64,000 bases of DNA from Nocardioides sp. (GCA_020636915.1 JACJWV010000002.1:62001-126000), one strand, 5' to 3'. Counted from the stretch's first letter, positions 33,630 to 43,205 are shown. A program made the numbers and translations. The notes: generated by a model not told the origin, from the letters alone.

Positions 33630-34803
33630 GGGCCGCCTCCTGCTCGAGCTCGCGCATGTGGTCGGTGACCGCCTGGAAGCCGATCACCCCCTGGTACTGG
33701 TCGCGGTCGCCGGTGACGACGGCGGCACCGTGGCTGGAGGTGAGCATGGTGTCGAGCGCGTCGTTGAGCGTGGCTCGCGAGTCCAGCGTGTGCAGCTGCT
33801 CGGGGTCGTACGACGGCACCCGGTCGAGCCCGCGGAGCTGCCGCAGCCACGGCCAGCCGAGGGGCCGGCCGCGGTCGTCGAGGACCACCACGGCGTCGTA
33901 CCCCGCGGCCTCGACGTGCTTGCGCACCTGCGCCACGTCGTCCCCGGCACGGGCTGTCGGCCAGTCGACGAGGTCGATCGACGAGACGCGGGCGAGCGAG
34001 AGCTGCTTGAGCGTGGACCCGGAACCGACGAAGTCACTGACGAAGTCGTCCGCCGGCGCGGCCAGGACGGCCTCCGGGGTGTCGTACTGTGCGATCTCGG
34101 CGCCCTCGCGGAGGATCACGATCCGGTCGCCGAGCTTGATCGCCTCGTCGATGTCGTGGGTGACGCACACGATCGTCTTGCGCAGCTCCCGCTGGATGCT
34201 GAGCAGCTCGTCCTGCAGGCGCTGGCGGGTGATCGGGTCGACCGCGCCGAACGGCTCGTCCATGAGGATGGCCGGCGGGTCCGCCGCGAGACCGCGGGCG
34301 ACCCCGACGCGCTGCTGCTGACCGCCGGACAGCTCGCGCGGGTAGCGGCCCCGGTACTTCCCCGGGTCCAGTCCGATCAGGTCGAGGAGCTCGTCGACCC
34401 GTTCGGAGGTCCGCGCGCGGTCCCACCCGAGCAGCCGTGGCACGATCGCGATGTTCTTCTCGACCGTCATGTGCGGGAAGAGGCTGCCGCCCTGGATGAC
34501 GTAGCCGATGTGGCGTCGGAGCTGGTCGTCGCTCTGGCCGCGGACATCTTCGCCGGCGATCGTGATCGTGCCGGACGTCGGCTCGATCAGCCGGTTGATC
34601 ATCTTCAGGCTGGTCGTCTTGCCGCAGCCCGACGGGCCGACCAGCATCACGATCTCGCCCGCCGGGATCGTGAGGGTCAGTCCGTCGACCGCCGGCGTCC
34701 GCTGGCCGGGGTAGCGCTTGGTGACCGCCTCGAGCCGGATCTCCGCGCCGCTGACCGCGGGGTCGGAGGTGGCGGTCGGGGTCGTGTCCGAGGTGGTGGT
34801 CAT
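33619..34803 (-). CDS. Osmoprotectant ABC transporter ATP-binding protein with CBS domains
   Basis: 394 residues. Walker A GPSGCGKTTSLKMINRL, Q-loop YVIQGGSLFPHMTV, signature LSGGQQQRVGVARGL, Walker B AILMDEPFGAVDP, and H-loop VTHDID. The C-terminal 120 residues hold a CBS-type pair (VRKHVEAAGYDAVVVLDDRG, LHTLDSRATLNDALDTM), which in OpuA-type transporters senses ionic strength or cyclic dinucleotides. ATG at 34803 overlaps the upstream permease stop (ATGA). Energises the osmoprotectant importer. Confidence 0.9.
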   Translation of the reverse strand: MTTTSDTTPTATSDPAVSGAEIRLEAVTKRYPGQRTPAVDGLTLTIPAGEIVMLVGPSGCGKTTSLKMINRLIEPTSGTITIAGEDVRGQSDDQLRRHIGYVIQGGSLFPHMTVEKNIAIVPRLLGWDRARTSERVDELLDLIGLDPGKYRGRYPRELSGGQQQRVGVARGLAADPPAILMDEPFGAVDPITRQRLQDELLSIQRELRKTIVCVTHDIDEAIKLGDRIVILREGAEIAQYDTPEAVLAAPADDFVSDFVGSGSTLKQLSLARVSSIDLVDWPTARAGDDVAQVRKHVEAAGYDAVVVLDDRGRPLGWPWLRQLRGLDRVPSYDPEQLHTLDSRATLNDALDTMLTSSHGAAVVTGDRDQYQGVIGFQAVTDHMRELEQEAARGR

Positions 34804-35441
34804 GCGCGGATTCCCTTCGGGGTCGTGAGCCGCCCCAGGAGCAGCAGGAGGAGGTCGACGGTGAGCGCCACGATGACCACGCCGACGGTGCCGACCACGG
34901 CGTAGTTGACGGCGTTGGCGCCACCGATCTGGGCGATGCCGGTGAAGATGTAGCCACCGAGGCCCGGGCCCAGCACGTACGCCGCGATCGCGGCCACGCC
35001 CATCGACATCTGCATCGAGACGCGGACACCGGCCAGGATCACCGGCCACGCGAGCGGCAGTCGCACGCGCAGGAGCACGGCCACCGGGTTCATCCCCATC
35101 CCGCGTGCGGACTCGAGCAGTCCCGGGTCGACACCGCGGAGGCCGACGACCGCGTTGCGGAGCACCGGGAAGACGGCGTAGAAGGCGACGGCCCAGAAGG
35201 CGGTCATCGCGCCGATCCCCAGCAGCGGGAGCAGCAGCCCGACCAGGGCGAACGACGGGATCGTGAGCCCGATCGCCGACACGGCGTTCGACACGGGCTC
35301 CAGCCGCGGCACGGCCACCACGACGACGGCCAGGGCGAGGGCGATCAGCGTCGCGACGACGACCGCCTGCACGACCAGGTTGGCGTGCTGGAACGTGTTG
35401 TAGGCGATCTGCTCACGCCGGTCGCCGATGAAATCCCACAC
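34800..35441 (-). CDS. Osmoprotectant ABC transporter permease
   Basis: 213 residues, about six membrane helices, OpuCB-like: IGLTIPSFALVGLLLPLLGI, and the EAA loop GVDPGLLESARGMGMNPVAV. First gene of the importer operon. Its stop overlaps the ATPase start (ATGA). Upstream is a short gap with a hairpin repeat at 35506-35557, which separates it from the cystathionine beta-synthase gene. Confidence 0.85.
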   Translation of the reverse strand: MWDFIGDRREQIAYNTFQHANLVVQAVVVATLIALALAVVVVAVPRLEPVSNAVSAIGLTIPSFALVGLLLPLLGIGAMTAFWAVAFYAVFPVLRNAVVGLRGVDPGLLESARGMGMNPVAVLLRVRLPLAWPVILAGVRVSMQMSMGVAAIAAYVLGPGLGGYIFTGIAQIGGANAVNYAVVGTVGVVIVALTVDLLLLLLGRLTTPKGIRA

Positions 35442-35505
35442 GGACAGACCCTGTCCGGTCCCCGGACCCCCGAAACATCAGCCGGGGTCGGGCGGCCGGC
35501 ACCGC

Positions 35506-35557
35506 CCCGGTGGTTGAGGTGCGAAGGCCGCTAGGCCTGAGCCTCGAAACCACCGGG
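35506..35557. repeat. Hairpin repeat with CCCGGTGGTT arms
   Basis: Arms CCCGGTGGTT (35506-35515) and AACCACCGGG (35548-35557) are perfect, with additional inner pairing GAGG/CCTC and AGGCC/GGCCT. It sits behind the cystathionine beta-synthase gene and may act as its terminator. The form (GGTGGTT-GAGG ... CCTCG-AACCACC) resembles hairpins I associate with Nocardioides-type genomes, from memory only. Confidence 0.65.
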
Positions 35558-35579
35558 CGTCGGAGCCCTGTCGGGCGGG

Positions 35580-36977
35580 CTACCCCCGCGCCAGGTAGGC
35601 CAGCAGGTCGTGGCGGGTGACCACGCCCACCGGCTTGCCGTCCTCGTGCACCAGCAGCGCGTCGGCGCCCTCGAGCGCGGAGACGGCGTCGGAGGCCGGC
35701 TCGGACGAGCCGATCGTGGGCAGCGGGGGCGACATGTGCTCGCTGACGGAGTCGGTGAGCCGCGCCGTACCGGTGAAGAGGAGGTCGAGCAGCGCCCGCT
35801 CGGACACCGAGCCGACGACCTCGGCGGCGACCACCGGCGGCTCCGCGCGCACGACCGGCATCTGCGAGACGGCGTACTCCTGCAGGATGGCGACGGCCTC
35901 GGCGATGGTCTCGTTCGGGTGGGTGTGCACGAGATCGGGGAGCCGGCCGTCCTTGCCGCGGAGCACCTCGCCCACGGTCTGCACCGGGCGCTCGGCACCG
36001 TCGACCGGGAAGCCGTACTGCGAGAGCCAGTCGTCGTTGAAGACCTTGGTGAGGTAGCCGCGACCGGAGTCCGGCAGCAGCACCACGATGACCGCGTCCT
36101 CGCCCTCGGGCGTGCCTTCGAGCTCGTGCGCGAGCTGGACGGCCGCGTGCACGGCCATCCCGGACGAGCCACCGACCAATAGCGCCTCCTCGCGCGCGAG
36201 GCGCCGGGTCATCGCGAAGGAGTCGGCGTCCGAGACCTCGATGATCCGGTCGGCGACCGAGCGGTCGTAGGCGTCCGGCCAGAAGTCCTCACCGACGCCC
36301 TCGACGAGGTAGGGCCGCCCGGAGCCGCCGGAGTAGACCGAGCCGGCGGGGTCGGCGCCCACGACCTGGATGTCCGGGTTCTGCTCCTTGAGGTAGCGGC
36401 CGGTTCCGCTGATCGTGCCGCCGGTGCCGACGCCGCAGACGAAGTGGGTGATCTTCTCGTCGGTCTGCGCCCAGATCTCGGGGCCGGTGGTCTCGTAGTG
36501 CGACCGCGGGTTGTTGGGGTTGGAGTACTGGTCGGGCTTCCACGCCCCCGGCTGCGACGCCAGCCGGTCGGACACGTTGTAGTAGGAGTCGGGGTGCTCG
36601 GGCTCGACGGCGGTCGGGCAGACGACCACCTCGGCGCCGTACGCGCGCAGCACGTTGCGCTTGTCCTCACTGACCTTGTCCGGGCAGACGAAGACGCACT
36701 TGTAGCCCTTCTGCTGGGCCACCATCGCCAGCCCGACGCCGGTGTTGCCGGACGTCGGCTCGACGATCGTGCCGCCGGGCTGCAGCTCGCCCGAGGCCTC
36801 GGCGGCCTCGATCATGCGGGTCGCGATGCGGTCCTTCACCGAGCCGCCGGGGTTGAGGTACTCCACCTTGGCGAGGACGATCGGTCCCTTCGCGCCTTCC
36901 AGGGAGCCCATGGACTTCGAGAGCCTGAGCAGCGGGGTGTTGCCGATCAGCTCGAGCAGGGAGTTCACGTACTGCAT
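35580..36977 (-). CDS. cbs: Cystathionine beta-synthase
   Basis: 465 residues. PLP-dependent fold-type II domain 1-320 with catalytic Lys48 in NPGGSVKDRI, phosphate-binding PTSGNTGVGLAMV and GVGTGGTISGTGRYL. A pair of CBS domains follows (about 335-465: VGEVLRGKDGRLPDLVHTH, then DAVSALEGADALLVHED). It condenses serine (or an O-activated serine) with homocysteine to cystathionine. With metB at the window's left edge this points to transsulfuration capacity in both directions. ATG at 36977 follows TAGATT by 6 nt, so the mRNA may be leaderless. Divergent from the SGNH hydrolase. Confidence 0.92.
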   Translation of the reverse strand: MQYVNSLLELIGNTPLLRLSKSMGSLEGAKGPIVLAKVEYLNPGGSVKDRIATRMIEAAEASGELQPGGTIVEPTSGNTGVGLAMVAQQKGYKCVFVCPDKVSEDKRNVLRAYGAEVVVCPTAVEPEHPDSYYNVSDRLASQPGAWKPDQYSNPNNPRSHYETTGPEIWAQTDEKITHFVCGVGTGGTISGTGRYLKEQNPDIQVVGADPAGSVYSGGSGRPYLVEGVGEDFWPDAYDRSVADRIIEVSDADSFAMTRRLAREEALLVGGSSGMAVHAAVQLAHELEGTPEGEDAVIVVLLPDSGRGYLTKVFNDDWLSQYGFPVDGAERPVQTVGEVLRGKDGRLPDLVHTHPNETIAEAVAILQEYAVSQMPVVRAEPPVVAAEVVGSVSERALLDLLFTGTARLTDSVSEHMSPPLPTIGSSEPASDAVSALEGADALLVHEDGKPVGVVTRHDLLAYLARG

Positions 36978-37056
36978 GCGGACAATCTAGAGGCGCCGGT
37001 CACACCTGCTGAAAACCCGGCGCAGGCACCCCGCCCGCCTTCCGTAGAGTGGCGGC

Positions 37057-38103
37057 GTGGGGAAGGCTGCGGCTGCTCGGAAGCTGGCGTCCGCCGCTGC
37101 GTACGGCGGCGGCGGGCTGTCCGTGCTCGGAGCGAGCCTCTACGGCCTGCTGCGCGTCGAGGCGCAGGCGGCCCGCCGGACCATCGGCAACGCCGACGGC
37201 GTCCCGCCGGACCCGACCGGCTGGTACGGCCGGGGCCGTCCCGGACCGGCGATCAAGATCGCGCTGCTCGGTGACTCCAGCGCTGCCGGGTACGGGGTGG
37301 GCCGGGTCGAGGAGACGCCGGGGGCGCAGCTGGCCAGCGGCGTCGCCGAGCGCGCCGACCGCCGCGTGCACCTGCGGGCCTTCGCGGTGGTCGGGGCCAG
37401 GTCCTCCGACCTCGGCGCGCAGCTCGACCGGTCGATGCCCATGACGCCCGACGTGGCCGTGATCCTCATCGGCGCCAACGACGTGACCCACCGGGTCCTG
37501 CCGGCGGCCTCGGTGCGTCACCTGTCCGAGGCGGTGCGCCGGCTGCGTGAGGCCGGCATCGCCGTCCTCGTCGGCACCTGCCCCGACCTGGGCACGATCG
37601 AGCCGATCATGCCGCCGCTGAAGCAGGTGGCGCGACTGTGGTCGCGGCGGCTCGCCGCCGCCCAGACGATCGCGGTGCTCGAGGAGGGCGGCCGCACGGT
37701 GTCGCTCGGGTCGATCCTCGGGCCGGAGTTCGCGGCCGCTCCGGCGCTGCTCTTCGGTCCCGACCGGTTCCACCCCTCGGCCCAGGGCTACCGCTCGCTC
37801 GCCCAGGTGCTCCTGCCGTCGACGCTGGCCGCGCTCGACCTGGTCCCCGCGGACGAGGTGGAGCCGGAGGCCTACCGGGGTGAGGGCGTGCTGCCGATCA
37901 CCGCCGCCGCGCTGCAGGCCGTCAACCAGCCGGGCACCGAGCTCGACGCCACCGAGGTCGGTGGCGCCCGTCGCGGGGTGCGGGGACTCTGGGTCGAGAT
38001 CCGGCACCGCCGCCGTCACCTCGACACCGAGGGCGCGGCGCCCGAGGAACGCGACGAGGAGCCGGCCGCTGCGACCGATGTCGGGACGGCGCAGCCGGGG
38101 TAG
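37057..38103 (+). CDS. SGNH/GDSL-family hydrolase, membrane-anchored
   Basis: 348 residues. An N-terminal hydrophobic segment (residues 10-30) may anchor it. SGNH blocks: I in IALLGDSSAAGYGVGR, II/III in GARSSDL and ILIGANDVTHRV, V in GPDRFHPSAQGY (catalytic Asp-x-x-His). This is an esterase or lipase of the type found in mycobacteria and Nocardioides with an outward-facing domain. The C-terminal 60 residues are charged and probably disordered. GTG at 37057 follows TAGAGT by 6 nt. Confidence 0.8.
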   Translation: MGKAAAARKLASAAAYGGGGLSVLGASLYGLLRVEAQAARRTIGNADGVPPDPTGWYGRGRPGPAIKIALLGDSSAAGYGVGRVEETPGAQLASGVAERADRRVHLRAFAVVGARSSDLGAQLDRSMPMTPDVAVILIGANDVTHRVLPAASVRHLSEAVRRLREAGIAVLVGTCPDLGTIEPIMPPLKQVARLWSRRLAAAQTIAVLEEGGRTVSLGSILGPEFAAAPALLFGPDRFHPSAQGYRSLAQVLLPSTLAALDLVPADEVEPEAYRGEGVLPITAAALQAVNQPGTELDATEVGGARRGVRGLWVEIRHRRRHLDTEGAAPEERDEEPAAATDVGTAQPG

Positions 38104-38173
38104 GCGAAGCCCCACCCCTCACTGACGGTCCAGCACCATCGTGCTCGCGGTCGCTGACCGCGAGCGTGGAGTC

Positions 38174-38923
38174 ATGAACACTCCCGCCCTGCAGGTCATC
38201 GACCTCACCCGCTCCTACGGCGAAGGCGTCGGCGCGGTCCGCGCGCTCGACGGGGTCGACCTCGGTTTCGCCCGTGGCACCTTCACCGCCGTCATGGGAC
38301 CCTCCGGCTCCGGCAAGACCACGTTGCTCTCGTGCGCAGCCGGCCTCGAGCCGCCCACCTCCGGTCGGGTCGTGGTCGACGACCAGGACGTCACCGACCA
38401 GGACGAGGAGCACCGCACCCGGCTGCGCCGCGAGCGGATCGGCTTCGTCTTCCAGGGCTTCCACCTGCTGCCGTACCTCACCGCCGAGCAGAACGTCGGC
38501 CTGCCGCTCCGGCTGGCGGACCGTCGTCCGGACGCCACCCGGGTGCGGGAGCTGCTCACCCGGGTGGGCCTCGCCGACCGCGCGGGGCACCTCCCTCACG
38601 CGCTGTCCGGCGGGCAGCAGCAGCGCGTCGCGATCGCCCGGGCCCTGGTCACCGAGCCGGCGGTCGTCCTCGCCGACGAGCCGACGGGCGCGCTCGACTC
38701 GGCCACCGCGCGAGAGGTGCTCGGCCTCCTGCGCTCCAGCGTCGACGATCTGTCCCAGACCCTGGTCATGGTCACCCACGACCCGGTGGCGGCGGCGTAC
38801 GCCGACACCGTGGTCTTCCTCGTCGACGGGAGGGTCGCGGGCCGGATGGACCGGCCCACGGCCGACGCCGTCGCCGGGCAGCTGGCCCACCTCGCCGACC
38901 TGGCGGTCGGGGGTGCGGCATGA
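38174..38923 (+). CDS. ABC transporter ATP-binding protein (MacB/LolD-type)
   Basis: 249 residues. Walker A GPSGSGKTTLLSCAAG, Q-loop GFVFQGFHLLPYL, signature LSGGQQQRVAIARALV, Walker B VVLADEPTGALDS, H-loop VTHDPVAAA. This is the efflux/lipid-export subgroup. ATG at 38174 has GGAG upstream. Its stop overlaps the permease start (ATGA). It forms one operon with the permease, a histidine kinase and a response regulator, as seen for antimicrobial-sensing ABC exporters. Confidence 0.9.
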   Translation: MNTPALQVIDLTRSYGEGVGAVRALDGVDLGFARGTFTAVMGPSGSGKTTLLSCAAGLEPPTSGRVVVDDQDVTDQDEEHRTRLRRERIGFVFQGFHLLPYLTAEQNVGLPLRLADRRPDATRVRELLTRVGLADRAGHLPHALSGGQQQRVAIARALVTEPAVVLADEPTGALDSATAREVLGLLRSSVDDLSQTLVMVTHDPVAAAYADTVVFLVDGRVAGRMDRPTADAVAGQLAHLADLAVGGAA

Positions 38924-40254
38924 CCGGGCTCGCCTGGCGCTCGCTGCGACACCGTGCCACCGCGTCCGCCGCGACCTTCGTCACCGTCCTGCTCGGCACG
39001 GCGCTGATGGGGTCCTTCGCGACCCTCGCCGCGACCGCTCGAGGGCCGGTGTCCGCCGCCGACCGCGACACCCTGACGACCATGGGCACCGTGGTCGGCG
39101 CCTGGGGTGCGCTCATCGTGCTCTCGGCAGTCGTCTCCACGGTCGGCATCACCGTCACCCAGCGCGAGGTGGAGATCGGGCTGCTGCGCACCATCGGAGC
39201 CACGCCGCGCCAGACCGGGCGCCTCGTGCGGGCCGAGACGCTCCTCGTCGCCGCGCTCGCATCCGCCGGAGGCGCCGCCCTCGCGTGGCTGGGTGGCGGT
39301 GTCCTGCTGGCGCTCCTGCGCAACACCGGGGCGGTCCGGGAGTCGGTCTCCTACTCCCCCGGGCTCGCGCCCGTGGGGACGGCGGTCGCCGTGGTGCTGG
39401 TGAGCCTCGTCGGCTCGGGCCTCGCGTCTCGGCGGGCGACCCGGGGTCCGGCGAGCATCACCCCCCACGAGGTCAGGGCGACGACCGCCCTGCTGCCGTG
39501 GTGGCGGATCGCAGCGGCGGTCCTCCTGCTCGGGTACAGCGCCACGATGGCGGTCGTGACGATCACCGTGACGGCGCACGACGACGACCCGTACTCGGCG
39601 ATGGCGACCTGTGGCCAGCTGGGCATCGTCGTCGCGCTGGGCCTGGCCTGCCTGTCGCCCTGGCTGCTGCGCCTGTTGTCGGGTCCCGTCCGCCCGCTGC
39701 TGGGCAGCGGAGCGGCCGCCTACCTGGCGACGTACAACTCCCGGCGCCGGGCCCGGATGCTGAGCGGGGTCCTCGCCCCCGTCATCGTGCTCACAGCGGC
39801 GGGGATCAGCGTGTTCATGATCGTCGGCACCGACGATCGCACCCGTCCAGCGGGCTTCGAGGACGACGCCCGCACGATCAACCTGCTCAACAACGTGGTC
39901 GTCGGGATGATGGTGGTCTTCGCGGCCGTCGTCGTCGTCAACACCTTCGCCGCCGTCGTGGCTCACCGCCGCGCCGAGCTGCACCAGCTGTGGCTCCTCG
40001 GCGCCACGCCCCACCAGGTCGAGGCGTCGGTGCTCGCGGAGGCCCGCGGCGTCGCCGCGATCGGGGTCGTGCTCGGGGCGCTGGCCTCCCTGGCCGCGGT
40101 CGTCCCCTTCGGCGTCGCCCGCCACGAGGGCGTGGTGCCCGACGGGCAGCTCTGGCTACCCCCGCTCGTGATGGCGGCGGCGGTGGCCCTGACCCTGTTC
40201 GCTGCGCGCTCGGCGCTCCGCCGGGCCCACGTACCCCGGGGCGCGCTGCGGTGA
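38920..40254 (+). CDS. FtsX-like ABC transporter permease
   Basis: 444 residues, duplicated FtsX/MacB-type permease. Helix 1 follows MTGLAWRSLRHRATASAATF. Two large FtsX units lie at about 55-170 and 325-430: ITVTQREVEIGLLRTIGATP and VVAHRRAELHQLWLLGATPH are the paired FtsX signature segments. It probably exports or senses a peptide or lipid with the ATPase. The kinase gene follows immediately (GTGA at 40251 also in frame). Confidence 0.85.
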   Translation: MTGLAWRSLRHRATASAATFVTVLLGTALMGSFATLAATARGPVSAADRDTLTTMGTVVGAWGALIVLSAVVSTVGITVTQREVEIGLLRTIGATPRQTGRLVRAETLLVAALASAGGAALAWLGGGVLLALLRNTGAVRESVSYSPGLAPVGTAVAVVLVSLVGSGLASRRATRGPASITPHEVRATTALLPWWRIAAAVLLLGYSATMAVVTITVTAHDDDPYSAMATCGQLGIVVALGLACLSPWLLRLLSGPVRPLLGSGAAAYLATYNSRRRARMLSGVLAPVIVLTAAGISVFMIVGTDDRTRPAGFEDDARTINLLNNVVVGMMVVFAAVVVVNTFAAVVAHRRAELHQLWLLGATPHQVEASVLAEARGVAAIGVVLGALASLAAVVPFGVARHEGVVPDGQLWLPPLVMAAAVALTLFAARSALRRAHVPRGALR

Positions 40255-40268
40255 CAGACTGGAGCGTG

Positions 40269-41512
40269 ATGCTGCTGCGCAGGATCGGGTCGGTCCGACC
40301 CACGCCGGTCGACGGGGACGCCCTCGCCGACCGGCTCCGGTTGACCGGCGTGTCCGCGGTGTCGGCGCTGCTCGCGGCGCCCGCCCTCGCGCTGGCGATC
40401 CTGAGCCTGCTGTGCATCCCGCTCGGCCTGGTCGGGATCGGGTTCGTACTCGCCCTCGGCGTCGTGCCCGCCACCGCGGCGCTGACCTCGGTCCACCGCA
40501 GGATCAGCGGGGGCCTGCTCGGCGAGCGGGTGCAGGCGTCGTACGCCGACACCTCCGGTACCAACGTCGTCACCCGGCCGGTCCGCTGGCTCACGGACAA
40601 GAGCCGCTGGCGCGACGTGGGCTTCTTGTGGTTCTCGGCGACGGGCGGGTTCGTGATGTCGCTGCTCCCGGTCGCGCTGCTGACCGCGCCGATCACCCAC
40701 CTGGGCGGCGCCGTCCTCGACGGCGGCTTCTGGTGGTGGGTGCTGGTGCTGCTGGACGGCCCGCTGCTGCTCGTCTGGTGGCTCGTCACCCCTGGGCTGG
40801 TCCGCGGTCGGGCGGTCGCGGACCGCAACATCCTGGGCCACTCCCCGATCGAGCGGCTCCAGCGCCGCGTGCGGGAGGTGTCGGTCTCGCGGGCGGAGGC
40901 CCTCGACCACAGTGCCGCCGAGGTGCGTCGCATCGAGCGTGACCTGCACGACGGGGCACAGGCCCGGATCGCCGCGATCGGCATGAACGTCGGTCTCGCC
41001 GAGAAGCTCATCGACACCGACCCGGTGGCGGCAGCCGAACTGCTCCGGGAGGCCCGCGTGACGACGGTCGAGGCGCTGGAGGACCTGCGGTCCGTGGTCC
41101 GTGGCATCCATCCGCCGGCGCTCGCGGACCGCGGGCTCGCGGGCGGGATCGAAGCGCTGGCCCTGCCGATCCCGCTGCCGGTGACGGTCTCGGTCGACGT
41201 GCCCGCGCTGCCACCGCCGGTCGAGTCCGCGGCCTACTTCGCGGTCGCGGAGTGCCTCGCCAACACCGTCAAGCACGCCGCGGCCACCCGCGCCTGGGTC
41301 ACCGGCACCTGGGCCGACGGCCGGCTCTGCCTGGTCGCGGGTGACGACGGCCAGGGGGGCGCGGACCCCTCCGGCAGCGGGTTGAGCGGGGTGGCCCGCA
41401 GGCTGGCCGCCTTCGACGGCACACTGGACGTCCGCAGCCCGACCGGCGGGCCGACGGTGGTGACGATGGAGGTGCCGTGCGACCGGGAGACGACCGCGGG
41501 CGGACCCGCTGA
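40269..41512 (+). CDS. Sensor histidine kinase (no in-frame stop at expected end)
   Basis: Domains support an end near 41512. Four membrane segments lie within residues 20-185, then a HisKA_3 box RRIERDLHDGAQARIAAIGM and a HATPase_c domain (ECLANTVKHAAAT, GDDGQGGADPSGSGLSG). The frame, however, does not stop there: it runs out of coding character through the whole response regulator to 42059. A TGA in the adjacent frame at 41510-41512 would give the usual end 2 nt before the regulator. A missing base near 41470-41480 would restore this. ATG at 40269 follows GGAG; GTG 40251 is an alternative. It probably senses cell-envelope stress for the ABC exporter. Confidence 0.75.
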
Positions 41513-41514
41513 GG

Positions 41515-42159
41515 GTGGTCGTCGCCGAGGACCAGGCCCTGCTCCGCGTCGGCCTGACCCGGATCCTCGAGGCGGGCGGGTTCGAGGTCGTCGCGGCGGT
41601 CGACAACGAGCCGGCACTGGTGCGTGCGCTCGCCGACCCAGCGGTCGACGTGGCCGTCCTCGACGTCCGGATGCCGCCGTCGTACTCGACCGAGGGGCTG
41701 GTCGCCGCCGTCGAGGCCCGCCGCGACCGGCCGGGCTTCCCGGTGCTGGTGCTCAGCCAGTACGTCGAGCCGCTCTACGCGCGCGAGCTGCTCGCCAGCG
41801 GCGAGGGGTCGGTCGGCTACCTGCTCAAGGACCGGGTCGCCGACGTCGACGGATTCCTCGGCGCGGTGCGTCAGGTCGCCGCCGGCGGCACCGTGCTCGA
41901 TCCCGAGGTCGTCGCCGGCCTGGTGAGCGGCGCCGGCAGGGAGCAACCGCTCGAACGACTCACGCCGCGCGAGCGCGAGGTGCTCACCCTCATGGCCGAG
42001 GGCCGGTCCAACGCCGCGATCGCGGCGCGGCTCTTCGTCAGCGAGAAGGCGGTCGGTAAGCACACCAGTGCGATCTTCACGAAGCTCGACCTGCCGCCGG
42101 CGGCCGACGACAACCGCCGCGTGCTGGCCGTGCTCGCCTGGCTCGACGGGGCGAGATGA
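41515..42159 (+). CDS. NarL/FixJ-family response regulator
   Basis: 214 residues. Receiver: VVVAEDQALLRVGLTRILEA, phospho-acceptor in VAVLDVRMP, LVLSQYVEPLYA, GYLLKDRVADVD. C-terminal LuxR-type HTH: LTPREREVLTLMAEGRSNAA, then SEKAVGKHTSAIFTKL. The start at GTG 41515 removes two usual N-terminal residues; CTG 41509 is also in frame. It partners with the upstream kinase and probably activates the ABC exporter operon. A strong terminator hairpin overlaps its stop. Confidence 0.88.
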   Translation: MVVAEDQALLRVGLTRILEAGGFEVVAAVDNEPALVRALADPAVDVAVLDVRMPPSYSTEGLVAAVEARRDRPGFPVLVLSQYVEPLYARELLASGEGSVGYLLKDRVADVDGFLGAVRQVAAGGTVLDPEVVAGLVSGAGREQPLERLTPREREVLTLMAEGRSNAAIAARLFVSEKAVGKHTSAIFTKLDLPPAADDNRRVLAVLAWLDGAR

Positions 42160-42192
42160 CGACGGGCCCCGGATCGCTCCGGGGCCCGTCGT
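42159..42192. terminator. Bidirectional terminator hairpin
   Basis: ACGACGGGCCCCGG (42159-42172) and CCGGGGCCCGTCGT (42179-42192) form a perfect 14-bp stem with a 6-nt loop between the convergent regulator and BI-1 genes. No long T-run follows, as is common in high-GC actinomycetes. Confidence 0.85.
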
Positions 42193-42213
42193 GACGATCG
42201 TTCGGTGCGGCGG

Positions 42214-43083
42214 TCAGTCGCCGCGCAGGATCGCGAGGATCCGCAGCAGGTTGGTGTAGATCCAGACCAGGCTGACGGTCAGCGCGAAGGCGGCGCGCCA
42301 GCCCTCGCGGTCCGGCAGCTGGTTGGCGATGCCCTGCTCGACGAAGTCGAAGTCGAGCACCAGCATGAAGACACCGAGGGCCAGGCCGACGACGGCGAAG
42401 AGCAGGCCGATCGCGCCGTTGTCGAAGATGCCCAGGTTCACGCCGAAGAGGCTGAGGACCAGGGCGATGACGCTGATGCCGACCATGCCGAACATGGCCG
42501 CGATGACCATGGTGCGGAACTTGGTGCCGACCTTGATGTTGAAGAACTTGTAGACCGCGAGCGTGCCGGCGAAGGCGCCGAAGGTGCCGATCACGGCGCC
42601 CATGACCACGCCGGGGTACCAGAGGTTGAAGAGCTTGCTCAGGCCACCGAGGGCGACGCCCTCGAAGGCGCAGAACGCGAGCACGAGCGCCGGGCTGATC
42701 ACCCGCTTGAACGAGTTGACCATCGAGAGGACGAACGCGCCCAGCGAACCGATCGTGAGCGCGGCGATGAGCCCGCTGATCGCCGACGGGTCGGTGTTCT
42801 GGTCGACGTCGGGGCTCATGATCCAGGTGATCGCCGCGGTGACGATGACCACGGCCAGCGCGAGGCCGGTCTTCATGACGACCGAGTCGATCGTCATCGG
42901 CCGCTCGACGGTGGTCGGCGCGCCCGTGCCCGGAGCGCCGGGGGTGCCCGTGCTCCAGGTCGACGGGTCGCCGTAGCCGGCGTACGGCGCACCGTTGCCG
43001 GCGTAGGTCTGGTTGCCGTAGGCATTGGCGCCCGGTCGGTTGAACTCCTCCGAACGGCGGAACACCGGGTTGTTGCTCTGCAT
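42214..43083 (-). CDS. Bax inhibitor-1 / YccA family membrane protein
   Basis: 289 residues. A Tyr/Gly/Pro-rich cytoplasmic N-terminus (1-65) precedes seven membrane helices of the BI-1/YccA family, with SMVNSFKRVISPALVLAF and CAFEGVALGGLSKLFN in the middle and LDFDFVEQGIANQLPDREGW before the last helix, carrying the acidic residues tied to Ca2+ leak in BsYetJ. Function in actinomycetes unknown. ATG at 43083 follows GAGGAGAG. It converges with the two-component regulator across the terminator. Confidence 0.88.
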   Translation of the reverse strand: MQSNNPVFRRSEEFNRPGANAYGNQTYAGNGAPYAGYGDPSTWSTGTPGAPGTGAPTTVERPMTIDSVVMKTGLALAVVIVTAAITWIMSPDVDQNTDPSAISGLIAALTIGSLGAFVLSMVNSFKRVISPALVLAFCAFEGVALGGLSKLFNLWYPGVVMGAVIGTFGAFAGTLAVYKFFNIKVGTKFRTMVIAAMFGMVGISVIALVLSLFGVNLGIFDNGAIGLLFAVVGLALGVFMLVLDFDFVEQGIANQLPDREGWRAAFALTVSLVWIYTNLLRILAILRGD

Positions 43084-43205
43084 CGTGGTCTCTCCTCGAG
43101 GCCGTGGTTTGGGTCCATCCTAGGTGGACTCACCGGGTTCAACGCACGACGGGATCTGGACGTTCCCTGACGCCGGGGTCAGCCGTGCGCCATGATCGAG
43201 CCGCC

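Noticed and set aside
38274..42059. 1261-codon frame joining ABC permease region and kinase as one protein
   Set aside because: The first part is out of frame with the ATPase and permease genes and lacks domains; only the kinase portion from 40269 is real.
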